A DNA stretch of 15,070 nucleotides, taken from positions 1 to 15,070 of the forward strand of contig CAAFWT010000056.1 of the NCBI GenBank assembly GCA_900766785.1. Reading direction: 5' to 3'. The stretch is from an uncultured Paraprevotella sp. Its GTDB lineage: Bacteria > Bacteroidota > Bacteroidia > Bacteroidales > Bacteroidaceae. Below are positions 6,488-15,055 of the stretch, in pieces. Every line of letters starts with the position of its first letter. Position 1 is the first letter of the stretch. The notes under the pieces were generated by a model. The model saw only the letters and a program-made list of their open reading frames with translations, was not told the origin of the DNA and did no database searches. Both the position numbers and the translations under genes were made by a program.

Positions 6488-7762
6488 ATGACAAGCATAA
6501 GAAGGATATTCTATAGAACAATACTCCCCGCCACCTTCCTGATGGCCAGCACAGCATCAGTCTGTGCTCAGGAGAACGGGACCGACAGCCTCGCCAATGG
6601 GATAGATGACTCACTGGTGCTGCCCGAGGGAATGCAGACACAGGAGATGGACAGCCTGCTGCTCAGTTGGGCTGTGCGCAACAACCTGTCTGTGGACGAA
6701 GATTGCCAAACGACAGGAGAAGTGGTCACTTTTACTCCTGAAATCTATCAGTCACGCCTGCGCCGCCTGCCCAATGTGGTGGATATGCCCTACAACGAGG
6801 TGGTGAGGAAATACATAGACCAGTATGGAGGACGGCTGCGTCGGTCGGTGAGTGTGATGCTGGGAGCTTTCAATTTCTATGTACCCATCTTCGAGGAGGC
6901 TCTGGAGAGTTATCAGTTACCTCTCGAACTGAAGTATCTGCCGGTCATAGAGAGTGCATTGAATCCTGGAGCCACCAGCAGGGTGGGAGCAGCAGGACTG
7001 TGGCAGTTTATGATAGGCACAGGCAAGCAGTATGGACTGGAGGTGACCAGTCTGGTGGATGAGCGTAGAGATCCGGTGAAGGCCAGCTTTGCGGCTGCCC
7101 GCTATCTGAAGGATCTCTATGACATCTTTGGCGACTGGACACTTGTGATAGCCAGTTACAACTGTGGGCCCAACAATGTGAGCAAGGCCATCAAGAGGGC
7201 CAACGGCGTGAAGGACTACTGGGCCATATGTCCCTATCTCCCACGCGAGACGCAAGGATATGTGCCTGCCTTCATAGCTGCCAATTACATCATGAACTAC
7301 TATTGTGACCACAATATATGTCCCGTGAAGACCACTCTTCCGCAGGCCACTGACACACTGCTTCTGACACGCAGTGTGCGCATGGAACGTATCGAGCAAC
7401 TGTGCGGTATAGAACATGAGGAACTCAAGGCTCTCAACCCCCAGTACCGTACCAGCCTGATACCAGGCGAAGCACGGCCATGCATCCTGCGTATGCCCAC
7501 CGACAAGGTGAATGCCTTCCTGGAGGCAGGGGACAGCATATATGTTCAGCCCGAGGATGTGAAGGCTGTGACCGAGGTGGCTGTGAGTGAAACGAAGCCG
7601 AAGGCCACCACGAACGCAGCTGCCAGAACCGTGCGTGTGCGCAAGGGAGACACCTTGGGTGCCATAGCAAAGAGAAACCATACCACAGTGGCCAAGATAA
7701 AGAGACTCAATGGACTGAGGAGTACTCGCATCAATCCCGGACAGCGACTCCGCGTGAGATGA
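6488..7762 (+). CDS. mltD: MltD-like lytic transglycosylase with LysM
   Basis: A protein of 424 residues. It should cleave the MurNAc-GlcNAc bond of peptidoglycan, producing 1,6-anhydro ends, in the periplasm. The signal peptide is residues 1-27 with cleavage after SVCA, exposing Gln28. The SLT catalytic domain lies at about 130-265: the catalytic Glu155 is in LPVIESALNP, followed by GAAGLWQFMIGTGKQYGL, the VDERRDP motif, and SYNCGPNNV and YVPAFIAANYIMNYY. Residues about 300-345 (GIEHEELKALNPQYRTSLIPG) look like a degenerate LysM, and 380-424 form a clear C-terminal LysM (VRKGDTLGAIAKRN and INPGQRLRVR). It starts 23 bases after the DUF5683 gene with no recognisable Shine-Dalgarno sequence. 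No lipobox is seen, unlike E. coli MltD, so it is probably a soluble periplasmic enzyme. Confidence 0.93.
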   Translation: MTSIRRIFYRTILPATFLMASTASVCAQENGTDSLANGIDDSLVLPEGMQTQEMDSLLLSWAVRNNLSVDEDCQTTGEVVTFTPEIYQSRLRRLPNVVDMPYNEVVRKYIDQYGGRLRRSVSVMLGAFNFYVPIFEEALESYQLPLELKYLPVIESALNPGATSRVGAAGLWQFMIGTGKQYGLEVTSLVDERRDPVKASFAAARYLKDLYDIFGDWTLVIASYNCGPNNVSKAIKRANGVKDYWAICPYLPRETQGYVPAFIAANYIMNYYCDHNICPVKTTLPQATDTLLLTRSVRMERIEQLCGIEHEELKALNPQYRTSLIPGEARPCILRMPTDKVNAFLEAGDSIYVQPEDVKAVTEVAVSETKPKATTNAAARTVRVRKGDTLGAIAKRNHTTVAKIKRLNGLRSTRINPGQRLRVR

Positions 7763-7790
7763 GGAGTGATGACGTTTGCGGGACGGAGGC

Positions 7791-7849
7791 TACACATGTG
7801 ATATATATATAAGGTATATGCGTGCGTATGCGCGTACATTATATATATG
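7791..7849. repeat. Alternating purine-pyrimidine tract with AT inverted repeat
   Basis: In the 120-base gap between mltD and rel, almost every step alternates purine and pyrimidine: 7791-7800 (including CACATGTG), 7801-7811 (AT repeat), an unbroken 26-base run 7814-7839 rich in TG, CG and GC steps, and 7840-7849 (AT repeat). The AT segments form a perfect 10-base inverted repeat, ATATATATAA at 7803-7812 and TTATATATAT at 7839-7848, around a 26-base loop. Such DNA can adopt Z-form or cruciform structure, and the RNA can form a hairpin. No U-tract follows, so it does not look like a standard intrinsic terminator. Confidence 0.75.
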
Positions 7850-7882
7850 GTAAATGCAGGAAACAGATAAGGCGAAAGTAAT

Positions 7883-10129
7883 ATGGATCAGATGACAAAC
7901 AGGGAAATGGAAGATGCCCGCATGGTGGAGGCGGCATTCAAGCACTTGGTGGATACATACCTCAAGTCACGTCATCGCAAGCACACAGAGATCATAGAGA
8001 AGGCGTTCAACTTTGCCCGGCAAGCCCATAAGGGTGTGCGCAGACTTTCGGGCGAACCCTATATCATGCATCCCATAGCTGTGGCTCAGATTGCCTGCGA
8101 AGAGATAGGGCTGGGCAGCACCAGCATCTGTGCCGCTCTGCTCCATGATGTGGTGGAGGATACCGATTACACGGTGGAGGATATAGAAAACATCTTCGGC
8201 CCCAAGATAGCACAGATTACCGACGGACTGACCAAGATCTCAGGCGGTATCTTCGGTGACAAAGCCTCGGCTCAGGCGGAATCCTTCAAGAAACTCCTGC
8301 TGACGATGAGCGATGACATCCGTGTGATACTCATCAAGATTTCCGACCGCCTGCATAACATGCGCACACTGGGCAGTCAGTTACCCAACAAGCAATACAA
8401 GATAGCAGGAGAGACACTCTATATCTATGCACCCCTGGCCAACCGCCTCGGACTGAATAAGATAAAGGAGGAACTGGAGGACCTCAGCTTCAGTTATGAG
8501 CATCCCGAGGAATACCGAAGCATCAAGCAAAAACTGGCCAACATGCAGGGACACCTGACCACCATCTTTGACCAGTTTACCGCTCCCATACGCGAACGCC
8601 TGGACGAGACAGGACTCCATTATGAGATAAAGGCACGCATCAAGTCGCCCTACAGCATCTGGACCAAGATGCAGAACAAGCATATCTCCTTTGAGGAAAT
8701 CTATGATATCCTGGCAGTACGCATCATCTTCTCGGGAGAGGGGGTGCAGGACGAGATAGCCGAATGCTTCCAGATATATGCGGTGGCAAGCAGCATCTAT
8801 AAGCCTCACCCTGAGCGCTTCCGCGACTGGCTCTCCCATCCCAAGGCCAATGGATATCAGGCTCTGCATACTACGCTCATGAGCCACACGGGACAGTGGA
8901 TAGAGGTACAGATACGTTCGGAACGCATGGATGAGATGGCGGAGCAGGGATTTGCTGCCCACTGGAAATACAAGGAGGGCGGAAAGACCTCCGAGGACAG
9001 CGAAAACGAACTGGACAAGTGGTTGCACACCATCAAGGAGATTCTGGATGATCCACAGCCGAATGCTATCGATTTCCTGGATACCATAAAGCTGAATCTC
9101 TATGCAAGTGAAATCTTTGTGGTCACACCCAAGGGAGATTTCAAGACGATGCCTGCCGACAGCACCGTGCTGGACTTCGCCTTCACCATCCATACATTCC
9201 TGGGAACCCATTGCATAGGAGCCAAGGTAAATCACAAACTGGAGCCCATCAGTTATGTACTGCAGAGCGGCGACCAGGTGGAGATCCTTACGTCCAAGAG
9301 TCAGAAGGTGGCCAAGGAGTGGATGGACTTTGTCACAACAGCCAAGGCCAAAGGCAAGATACAAGCCGTACTGCGCAGGGAAGAACGTGAAAAGCAGAAG
9401 CAGGGAGAAGAGGTGCTCAATACGTTCCTGCAGGAGCGTGACCTGGAACCCAACAGCGTGAATATCGACAAGATACGCAGCTTCCACAATCTCTCCACGC
9501 GTGATGAACTGTTTGTGGCTTTGGGTGGTGGGGTGGTCACCTTGGGAGATGCCGATGTGGCTGTGTTGCGAGGGAAGAATCCCGACCGTACCGGTTGGAG
9601 CAGATATCTGACCTTCTTCAAGCGCCATCATAATGACTCCAATACCAACAGTCAGGAAGAGTCAGTACCCTTGGTCATCGATAAGAAGAAACCATTGATA
9701 CTCAACGAGGAAACCATCGGGCGCTACACCCTCTGCAGTTGTTGTCATCCTATTCCGGGAGATGATGTGCTGGGTTATTTTGACGGGAAGACCAATATCA
9801 CCATCCATAAGCGGCAATGTGAGATAGCTGCCAAGCTGAAAGCCAGCGACGGCAATCATATCCTTGCTGCCAACTGGGACACTCACAAGAAACTGTTCTT
9901 CCCTGCCACCATCCATGTCAATGGCATTGACCATGTGGGCGTGCTTCACCAGATTACGGGTGTGCTGTCCCAACAGCTGAATGTCAACATCCAGCAGCTG
10001 AATGTGGACACCCACGATGGGATCTTTGAGTGCGAAATCAGACTGGGAGTTCATGATGTGAGCGACGTGCAGGATATCTGCCGGGACCTCAAGGCCATAC
10101 AAGAGATAGAGGAGGTGGTGCGCTTCTGA
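7883..10129 (+). CDS. rel: Bifunctional (p)ppGpp synthetase/hydrolase (Rel/SpoT)
   Basis: A protein of 748 residues, the usual long RSH length. It makes and degrades the alarmone (p)ppGpp and so controls the stringent response. The N-terminal hydrolase HD domain is intact: QAHKGVRRLSGEPYIMHPI at 47-65 and LHDVVEDT at 87-94, with ISDRLHNMRTL further on. The synthetase domain follows (RIKSPYSIWTKMQNK, YDILAVRIIF, NGYQALHTT, VEIQIRS-like VQIRSERMDEMAEQGFAAHW). A TGS domain begins near 409 (EIFVVTPKGDFKTMP). A zinc-finger-like CSCCHP is at 618-623, and a C-terminal ACT domain covers about 673-748. Both active sites look complete, so both activities are expected. It starts 120 bases after mltD, behind the alternating tract; no TAnnTTTG element is seen in that gap, which favours read-through from the par operon. 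Confidence 0.95.
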   Translation: MDQMTNREMEDARMVEAAFKHLVDTYLKSRHRKHTEIIEKAFNFARQAHKGVRRLSGEPYIMHPIAVAQIACEEIGLGSTSICAALLHDVVEDTDYTVEDIENIFGPKIAQITDGLTKISGGIFGDKASAQAESFKKLLLTMSDDIRVILIKISDRLHNMRTLGSQLPNKQYKIAGETLYIYAPLANRLGLNKIKEELEDLSFSYEHPEEYRSIKQKLANMQGHLTTIFDQFTAPIRERLDETGLHYEIKARIKSPYSIWTKMQNKHISFEEIYDILAVRIIFSGEGVQDEIAECFQIYAVASSIYKPHPERFRDWLSHPKANGYQALHTTLMSHTGQWIEVQIRSERMDEMAEQGFAAHWKYKEGGKTSEDSENELDKWLHTIKEILDDPQPNAIDFLDTIKLNLYASEIFVVTPKGDFKTMPADSTVLDFAFTIHTFLGTHCIGAKVNHKLEPISYVLQSGDQVEILTSKSQKVAKEWMDFVTTAKAKGKIQAVLRREEREKQKQGEEVLNTFLQERDLEPNSVNIDKIRSFHNLSTRDELFVALGGGVVTLGDADVAVLRGKNPDRTGWSRYLTFFKRHHNDSNTNSQEESVPLVIDKKKPLILNEETIGRYTLCSCCHPIPGDDVLGYFDGKTNITIHKRQCEIAAKLKASDGNHILAANWDTHKKLFFPATIHVNGIDHVGVLHQITGVLSQQLNVNIQQLNVDTHDGIFECEIRLGVHDVSDVQDICRDLKAIQEIEEVVRF

Positions 10130-10350
10130 GGGAAGCGGCGCTCTCCAGCGGATCATCAGGGAAATCCTTGGTATATATGACCACGTCTGCTAAGAAGATG
10201 GGGGAAATCTTGGTTTCTGTGATTTGTTGCAGGCACTATGTTTCGCAGGTGCCCATTTTCACGGGGGGAACAATTTTTAAGGTGCTGATGGTAGGGATAT
10301 GTGGGACTTCTGTCCTGAGCGTGCAGGAATCTCCGCCAGAGCGTGTGACC
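10130..10350. other. Gap between convergent rel and merR
   Basis: There are 221 bases. A 62-codon + strand frame (10168-10356) runs through it but has no recognisable features and overlaps the merR 3' end, so I do not call it a gene. Only a weak hairpin (GGGAC/GTCCT, 10303-10315) without a T-run is visible; no convincing terminator for rel or merR is seen. Confidence 0.6.
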
Positions 10351-10695
10351 CTATAGGTCGGCCAGTTCCTTGCTGATGCCTAAGAGTTCGGACTTGATGG
10401 ACTCCAGCTTGTTGAGCACTTGAGTCATATTGGCTGCACCCTTGCGATTCTTGGACAACATCTCCCGTGCAGCAGCTATCTTCATGCCACGCACCTTGAG
10501 CAAGGTGTATACGGTGCGTACCTCCTCAATGTCCTCGCGTGTGTATTGTCTGATGTTTCGCTGTGTTTTGCGTGGACGTATGTTGGGAAATTCCTTTTCC
10601 CAAAAACGAAGTACGGACTCTGCCACACCAAATTGGGCGGCAACCTCGCTGATAGAGAAATAAATCTTCAGATTCTTGTCTTTGTTTAAAGCCAT
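10351..10695 (-). CDS. Small MerR-family transcriptional regulator
   Basis: A protein of 114 residues. The N-terminal winged helix is clear: YFSISEVAAQFGVAESVLRF at 12-31, WEKEFPNIRP, then RQYTREDIEEVRTVYTLLKVRGMKIAAAREML through about 80. A short helical tail (about 88-114, NMTQVLNKLESIKSELLGISKELADL without Cys) looks like the dimerising coiled coil. There is no effector-binding domain and no metal-binding cysteines, so this is a minimal MerR protein whose ligand, if any, cannot be guessed. It is divergent from alaS with 111 bases between the start codons, and their promoters interlock, so autoregulation or control of alaS is possible. A terminator or partner gene in its own direction is not seen. 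Confidence 0.9.
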   Translation of the reverse strand: MALNKDKNLKIYFSISEVAAQFGVAESVLRFWEKEFPNIRPRKTQRNIRQYTREDIEEVRTVYTLLKVRGMKIAAAREMLSKNRKGAANMTQVLNKLESIKSELLGISKELADL

Positions 10696-10731
10696 AATCC
10701 TGGGGTGAAGTCCCTTTTATATCCTAAATCC

Positions 10732-10763
10732 TTTGCAAAAATACGCAAAACAAATTACCTTTG
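10732..10763 (+). promoter_or_regulatory. alaS promoter (TTTG, 20-bp spacer, TACCTTTG)
   Basis: TTTG at 10732-10735 and TACCTTTG at 10756-10763 are separated by exactly 20 bases, a textbook Bacteroidota promoter and the best in the window. The predicted leader is about 35 bases. Both boxes sit in the same 9-base sequence CCTTTGCAA (10730-10738 and 10758-10766). Confidence 0.8.
10736..10743 (-). promoter_or_regulatory. merR promoter, -7 element
   Basis: On the - strand this reads TATTTTTG (TAnnTTTG), 40 bases upstream of the merR ATG, with GTTG (10763-10766, - strand) about 19 bases further upstream as an imperfect -33 element. It lies between the -33 and -7 boxes of the alaS promoter. Confidence 0.5.
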
Positions 10764-10806
10764 CAACTGTTTTTCAAAGAGATTATCCGAATAAACATTA
10801 TTCAAT

Positions 10807-13419
10807 ATGACTGCAAACGAAATACGTAACTCATTCTTGAAATTTTTTGAGTCAAAGGGACATGCCATTGTACCGTCTGCTCCGATGGTTATCAAGGATG
10901 ACCCCACGCTGATGTTTACCAACGCAGGTATGAATCAGTGGAAAGATATCATCCTGGGCACCCGCAATCCTGAGCCACGCCGCAGGGCAGACAGCCAGAA
11001 GTGCCTTCGTGTGAGTGGAAAGCATAACGACTTGGAAGAGGTGGGACACGATACTTATCACCATACCATGTTTGAGATGCTGGGCAACTGGTCCTTTGGC
11101 GATTACTTCAAGGAGGGAGCCATCGATATGGCATGGGAATACCTGGTGGATGTGCTTAAGCTCAATCCCGAGGACCTCTATGTCACTGTCTTTGAGGGAA
11201 GTCAGGAGGAAGGCCTCGAGCGAGATGATGAGGCTGCACAGTATTGGCTCAAGCATGTGCCTGCCGACCACATCATCAATGGTAACAAGCATGACAACTT
11301 CTGGGAGATGGGCGATACAGGTCCTTGCGGTCCCTGTTCGGAGATACATATCGACAACCGCTTGCCCGAGGAGCGTGGCGATGTGAAGGGCCGCGACCTG
11401 GTCAACAAGGACAATCCACAGGTCATAGAGATATGGAACATCGTGTTCATGCAGTATGAGCGTAAGGCCGATGGTCATCTGGAGCCTCTCTCCATGAATG
11501 TCATAGATACGGGCATGGGCTTTGAGCGCCTGGTACGTGTCATTCAGGGGAAGCATTCCAACTATGATACCGATGTCTTCCAGCCCATCATCAAGGCCAT
11601 AGGAGACATGAGCGGCCTGCAGTACGGAGAGAAGCAGGAGACCGATGTGGCCATGCGAGTGGTGGCCGACCACCTGCGCACCATAGCCTTCAGCATTGCC
11701 GATGGACAGCTTCCTGGCAATGCCAAGGCCGGTTATGTGATACGACGCATCCTGCGCCGAGCTGTACGTTATGCCTACACCTTCCTGGGTCAGAAGGAAG
11801 CCTTCATGTACCGACTGCTGCCTGTGCTCATTCATGAGATGGGAGCCACCTATCCCGAGCTTCAAGCTCAGAAGGAGCTGATATCTAAGGTGATGAAGGA
11901 GGAGGAGGATAGCTTCCTGCGCACCTTGGAGACTGGCATCCGTCTGCTCGAGGGCGTGATGCAGGAGACCAAGGCATCGGGGAGTGAGGTGATACCGGGC
12001 GCCAAGGCCTTCACACTATTTGATACCTATGGATTCCCTCTGGACCTCACCGAGCTCATCTGTCATGAGAACGGTCTCACTGTGGATGAGGAAGGGTTCA
12101 ATACTGAGATGCAGAAGCAGAAGGAACGTGCACGCAATGCTGCCGTGGTGGAGAACGATGACTGGGTGGAACTGCAGCCCGGTGATGTCACCTTCGTAGG
12201 TTGGGACCATACCGAGTACGAATGCCGCATCTTGCGTTATCGCCGAGTGGTGCAGAAGAAGCAGACTTTCTATCAGATAGTACTGGACAAGACTCCTTTC
12301 TATGCAGAGATGGGCGGACAGGTGGGCGACCGCGGCGTACTCGTGAGCGAGACGGAGACCATAGAGGTCATAGACACCAAGAGAGAGAATGGACTGCCCG
12401 TTCACATCACCAAGCAGATTCCTCAGGACCCCAAGGCTCCCTTCATGGCCTGCGTGGATACTGATCTTCGTCATGCGTGCGAAGCCAACCATACCTGCAC
12501 TCACCTGCTCGACCAGGCCTTGAGAGAGGTTCTCGGCGAACATGTGGAGCAGAAGGGTTCACTGGTGACTCCCGAAGGGTTGCGCTTTGATTTCTCACAC
12601 TTCCAGAAGGTTACCAACGAGGAGTTGCGCCGGGTGGAGCAGATAGTCAATGCACGCATTCGTGAGGATATTCCTCTGCAGGACCATCGGGACATGCCCA
12701 TTGATGAGGCCAAGAAGCTGGGTGCCATCGCCCTCTTCGGTGAGAAGTACGGAGACAAGGTGCGCGTGGTTCAGTTCGGACAGAGCGTGGAGTTCTGTGG
12801 CGGATGTCATGCCTCCAGCACAGGACGTCTGGGTATGTTCAAGATCATCAGCGAGAGCAGTGTGGCTGCCGGCGTACGCCGTGTGGAGGCCATTACAGGT
12901 GCTCAGGTGGAGAACTTGCTCTATAGTCTGATAGACACCGCATCCGAACTGCGCTCCATATTCAATAACGCTCCCGACCTGAGGGCGGCTGTGCAGAAGA
13001 CCTTGGCAGAGAACAGCGAACTGCATGGACAGCTGAGCGACCTGATGAGGGAGAGGACTGCACAAATCAAGGAACAACTGAAGGAGAAGGCCAAGGAGAT
13101 AAATGGACTGACGGTGGTGAAGGGCTATGTGGTCCTGCCTGCTGAGTTTGTCAAGGACATGGCATTCCAGATACGTGCCGAACTGCCCAACAGCATAGTG
13201 GTGCTGGGCTCCGAGAATGACGGCAAGCCTCTGCTCACCGCTGCCGCATCGGACAGTGCTGTGGCTTCGGGTGTGAACATAGGGAAGAGCATCCGCGAGG
13301 CTGCAAAGCTTATCCAGGGTGGTGGAGGCGGACAACCCCACTTTGCCACTGCAGGAGGTCGCCTTCTGGAAGGTTTGACGGCAGCCGTAGACAAACTGGT
13401 GGAACTGCTTACAGAATGA
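10807..13419 (+). CDS. alaS: Alanyl-tRNA synthetase
   Basis: A protein of 870 residues (E. coli AlaRS has 876). It charges tRNA-Ala with alanine and clears mischarged Ser and Gly. The N-terminal catalytic domain shows RNSFLKFFESKGH, MFTNAGMNQWKD, RRRADSQKCLRVSGKHNDLE, FEMLGNWSFGDYFK and the DTGPCGPCSEIH segment. The zinc-dependent editing domain is complete, with His562 and His566 (HTCTH), Cys664 and His668 (CGGCH), in register with the E. coli residues within two positions. The C-terminal C-Ala domain ends with GGGGGQPHFATAGG, the usual glycine-rich motif. It starts from ATG at 10807 in an AT-rich leader without a Shine-Dalgarno sequence, and stops with TGA followed one base later by another TGA. 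It has its own promoter and its own terminator, so it is probably monocistronic. Confidence 0.98.
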   Translation: MTANEIRNSFLKFFESKGHAIVPSAPMVIKDDPTLMFTNAGMNQWKDIILGTRNPEPRRRADSQKCLRVSGKHNDLEEVGHDTYHHTMFEMLGNWSFGDYFKEGAIDMAWEYLVDVLKLNPEDLYVTVFEGSQEEGLERDDEAAQYWLKHVPADHIINGNKHDNFWEMGDTGPCGPCSEIHIDNRLPEERGDVKGRDLVNKDNPQVIEIWNIVFMQYERKADGHLEPLSMNVIDTGMGFERLVRVIQGKHSNYDTDVFQPIIKAIGDMSGLQYGEKQETDVAMRVVADHLRTIAFSIADGQLPGNAKAGYVIRRILRRAVRYAYTFLGQKEAFMYRLLPVLIHEMGATYPELQAQKELISKVMKEEEDSFLRTLETGIRLLEGVMQETKASGSEVIPGAKAFTLFDTYGFPLDLTELICHENGLTVDEEGFNTEMQKQKERARNAAVVENDDWVELQPGDVTFVGWDHTEYECRILRYRRVVQKKQTFYQIVLDKTPFYAEMGGQVGDRGVLVSETETIEVIDTKRENGLPVHITKQIPQDPKAPFMACVDTDLRHACEANHTCTHLLDQALREVLGEHVEQKGSLVTPEGLRFDFSHFQKVTNEELRRVEQIVNARIREDIPLQDHRDMPIDEAKKLGAIALFGEKYGDKVRVVQFGQSVEFCGGCHASSTGRLGMFKIISESSVAAGVRRVEAITGAQVENLLYSLIDTASELRSIFNNAPDLRAAVQKTLAENSELHGQLSDLMRERTAQIKEQLKEKAKEINGLTVVKGYVVLPAEFVKDMAFQIRAELPNSIVVLGSENDGKPLLTAAASDSAVASGVNIGKSIREAAKLIQGGGGGQPHFATAGGRLLEGLTAAVDKLVELLTE

Positions 13420-13424
13420 GTGAC

Positions 13425-13440
13425 TGCACTGCGTGGTGCA
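13425..13440 (+). terminator. Small hairpin just after the alaS stop
   Basis: TGCAC, loop TGCGTG, GTGCA: a perfect 5-base-pair hairpin six bases after the stop codon. It has no T-run, so it may only support the stronger terminator that follows. Confidence 0.35.
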
Positions 13441-13456
13441 ACCCTCTGATACAGAT

Positions 13457-13496
13457 AGCCCGGGACATGATGACTTCAGTCCCGGGCTTCTTCTTG
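13457..13496 (+). terminator. alaS intrinsic terminator
   Basis: AGCCCGGGAC (13457-13466) pairs perfectly with GTCCCGGGCT (13479-13488) around a 12-base loop, followed by TCTTCTT. This is a ten-base-pair GC-rich stem with a T-rich tail on the + strand. No T-run exists on the other side, so it works mainly for alaS rather than for the convergent helicase gene. Confidence 0.9.
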
Positions 13497-13649
13497 GCTC
13501 TCTTGTGTGCATCGGTGGTCTCCCCGTGCTGCGTACATCTTATCCTTATCCTGTGCTTCGTTGTACTTAGGGGCTTCTGCGAATCTTCTTTCTACACAGA
13601 AGAAAAGTAAGGGGTGAGGGGTAGAGGCGCAGGGTGTGGATGAGCCGTT
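13497..13649. other. Remaining gap between alaS and the helicase gene
   Basis: No gene is supported here. On the - strand, downstream of the helicase stop, CTTCT and AGAAG arms around 13583-13600 could form a weak hairpin, possibly the 3' end of the helicase transcript; this is uncertain. Confidence 0.4.
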
Positions 13650-15055
13650 TTAACAGTCTGATTGAGATGGAGGCCAGTTGATGAGGAAGACCTTCTCTGT
13701 GGCACGTGTGATGGCCGTGTACAGCCAGCGCAGATATTCGGGAGTGAGCATCTCTTCGGTCATGTATCCCTGGTCGATGTAGACGTGGCTCCATTGTCCG
13801 CCTTGTGCCTTGTGGCAGGTGATGGCATAGGAGTATTTGATTTGCAGTGCATTGTAATAGGGGTCGGTTCGCAGTTTCTTCATCCGCTCTCGCTTGTTGC
13901 CTATCTCGGGATAGTCTTCCCATACAGCCCTGAAGAGATCCTCCTGCTGCTGCTTGGATAATGCGGGAGCCTCGCTTGAGAGAGTGCTGAGCAGAACGGT
14001 TACGTCCATCTCCCTGTGGGCATAGTCGGGGAAGGTGATGGTGGCATCGGCAAAGCGGAAGCCGTAGAGCTCCCTCTCATGGTGCACACGTCTTACGATG
14101 GCAATGTCTCCGTTGGCTATGAAGGCCATGCCTTGCTCTTTCTGCTTGTCTGCCTGCGCTTCCTTTTCTGTCCAGTAATAATTGTTCTTGGCAATGAGGA
14201 TCTGATCTCCTCCACACAGTTCCTCCTCCATATAGAGTATTCGTGCACGAATCCCTTGGTTGAAGATGTTGGCACGCTTGTTGCTCCTGGTCACCACCAC
14301 GGTATCATCGACTCCACAACGGCTGAAACTGCTCTCGAGCGAATCTATCAGTTCGTCTCCATTCACGACCTGTATGTCTGGCATGCCCTGGATGCGAAAG
14401 CGGGGGAGTGTCAGTCCCTCGTCGGCCTTGGCCAACATCTGTCTCAGCATGGTGGCGTTCCATAGGATGCCCGATGTGCTGGCCTGGCGAACCACCTCCG
14501 TCATCTCTGCCTGCCACACCGTGAGACCATATCCTCGGAGCATCTCTTCGTCCAATGCGGGACTGGCGTCTGTTCCCACTGGTGGCAGCTGTGCACTGTC
14601 GCCGATGAGCATCAGGCGGCATCCTTCGCAGGAGTACACGTAATGGATGAGGTCGTCCAGCAATCGTCCTGTCCCAAAGGATATGCCGCTCTCTGCCACG
14701 CCGTTGGATATCATGGAAGCCTCGTCCACAATGAATGTGGTGAACTTATGCAGATTGACATTGGCTTGGAACGAATCGGGGTCGGTGAGCGTCTTCTGCC
14801 TGTAGATTTTCCTATGGATGGTGTAGGCAGAGGTACCCGAATACAGAGAGAACACCTTGGCCGCACGACCTGTGGGGGCAAGCAGCATGACTGGTTGCTG
14901 CAGCTGACGCAGGGTGTTTACCATGGTCGACACCAGAGATGTTTTGCCCGTACCGGCATACCCCCTGAGCAGAAACACGGCATCTGCCTCTCTGCTCAAT
15001 ATGAAATCTGTCCACTCTGAGATGGCCTTTGACTGGCATGGGGTGGGCTCATGTG
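13650..15055 (-). CDS. RecD/Dda-type SF1 DNA helicase (5' end missing)
   Basis: 467 codons are visible, open to the contig end. The first in-frame start-like codon inside (TTG at 14999) is not the real start, because upstream residues EPTPCQSKAISEWTDFIL form the family's conserved Q-motif-like lead-in; only some 10-20 N-terminal residues are likely lost. SF1B motifs are complete: Walker A GYAGTGKTS (14963-14937), APTGRAAKVF, Walker B FIVDEASMI, motif III LIGDSAQLPPVG, and the C-terminal YAITCHKAQGGQWSHVYID and LRWLYTAITRATEKVFLIN. These are ATP-driven 5'-3' DNA helicases of repair or replication. It lacks the long N-terminal region of RecD2, so Dda-like or 'RecD-like ATPase' is the safer name. 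It converges with alaS. Confidence 0.9.

Noticed and set aside
10168..10356. 62-codon + strand frame after rel
   Set aside because: No domain, no promoter, overlaps the merR 3' end, and composition is unlike its neighbours.
13416..13610. Hydrophobic 64-codon frame whose ATG overlaps the alaS stop
   Set aside because: The overlap looks like coupling, but the frame runs through the alaS hairpin and intrinsic terminator, which explains much of its sequence; no family resemblance.
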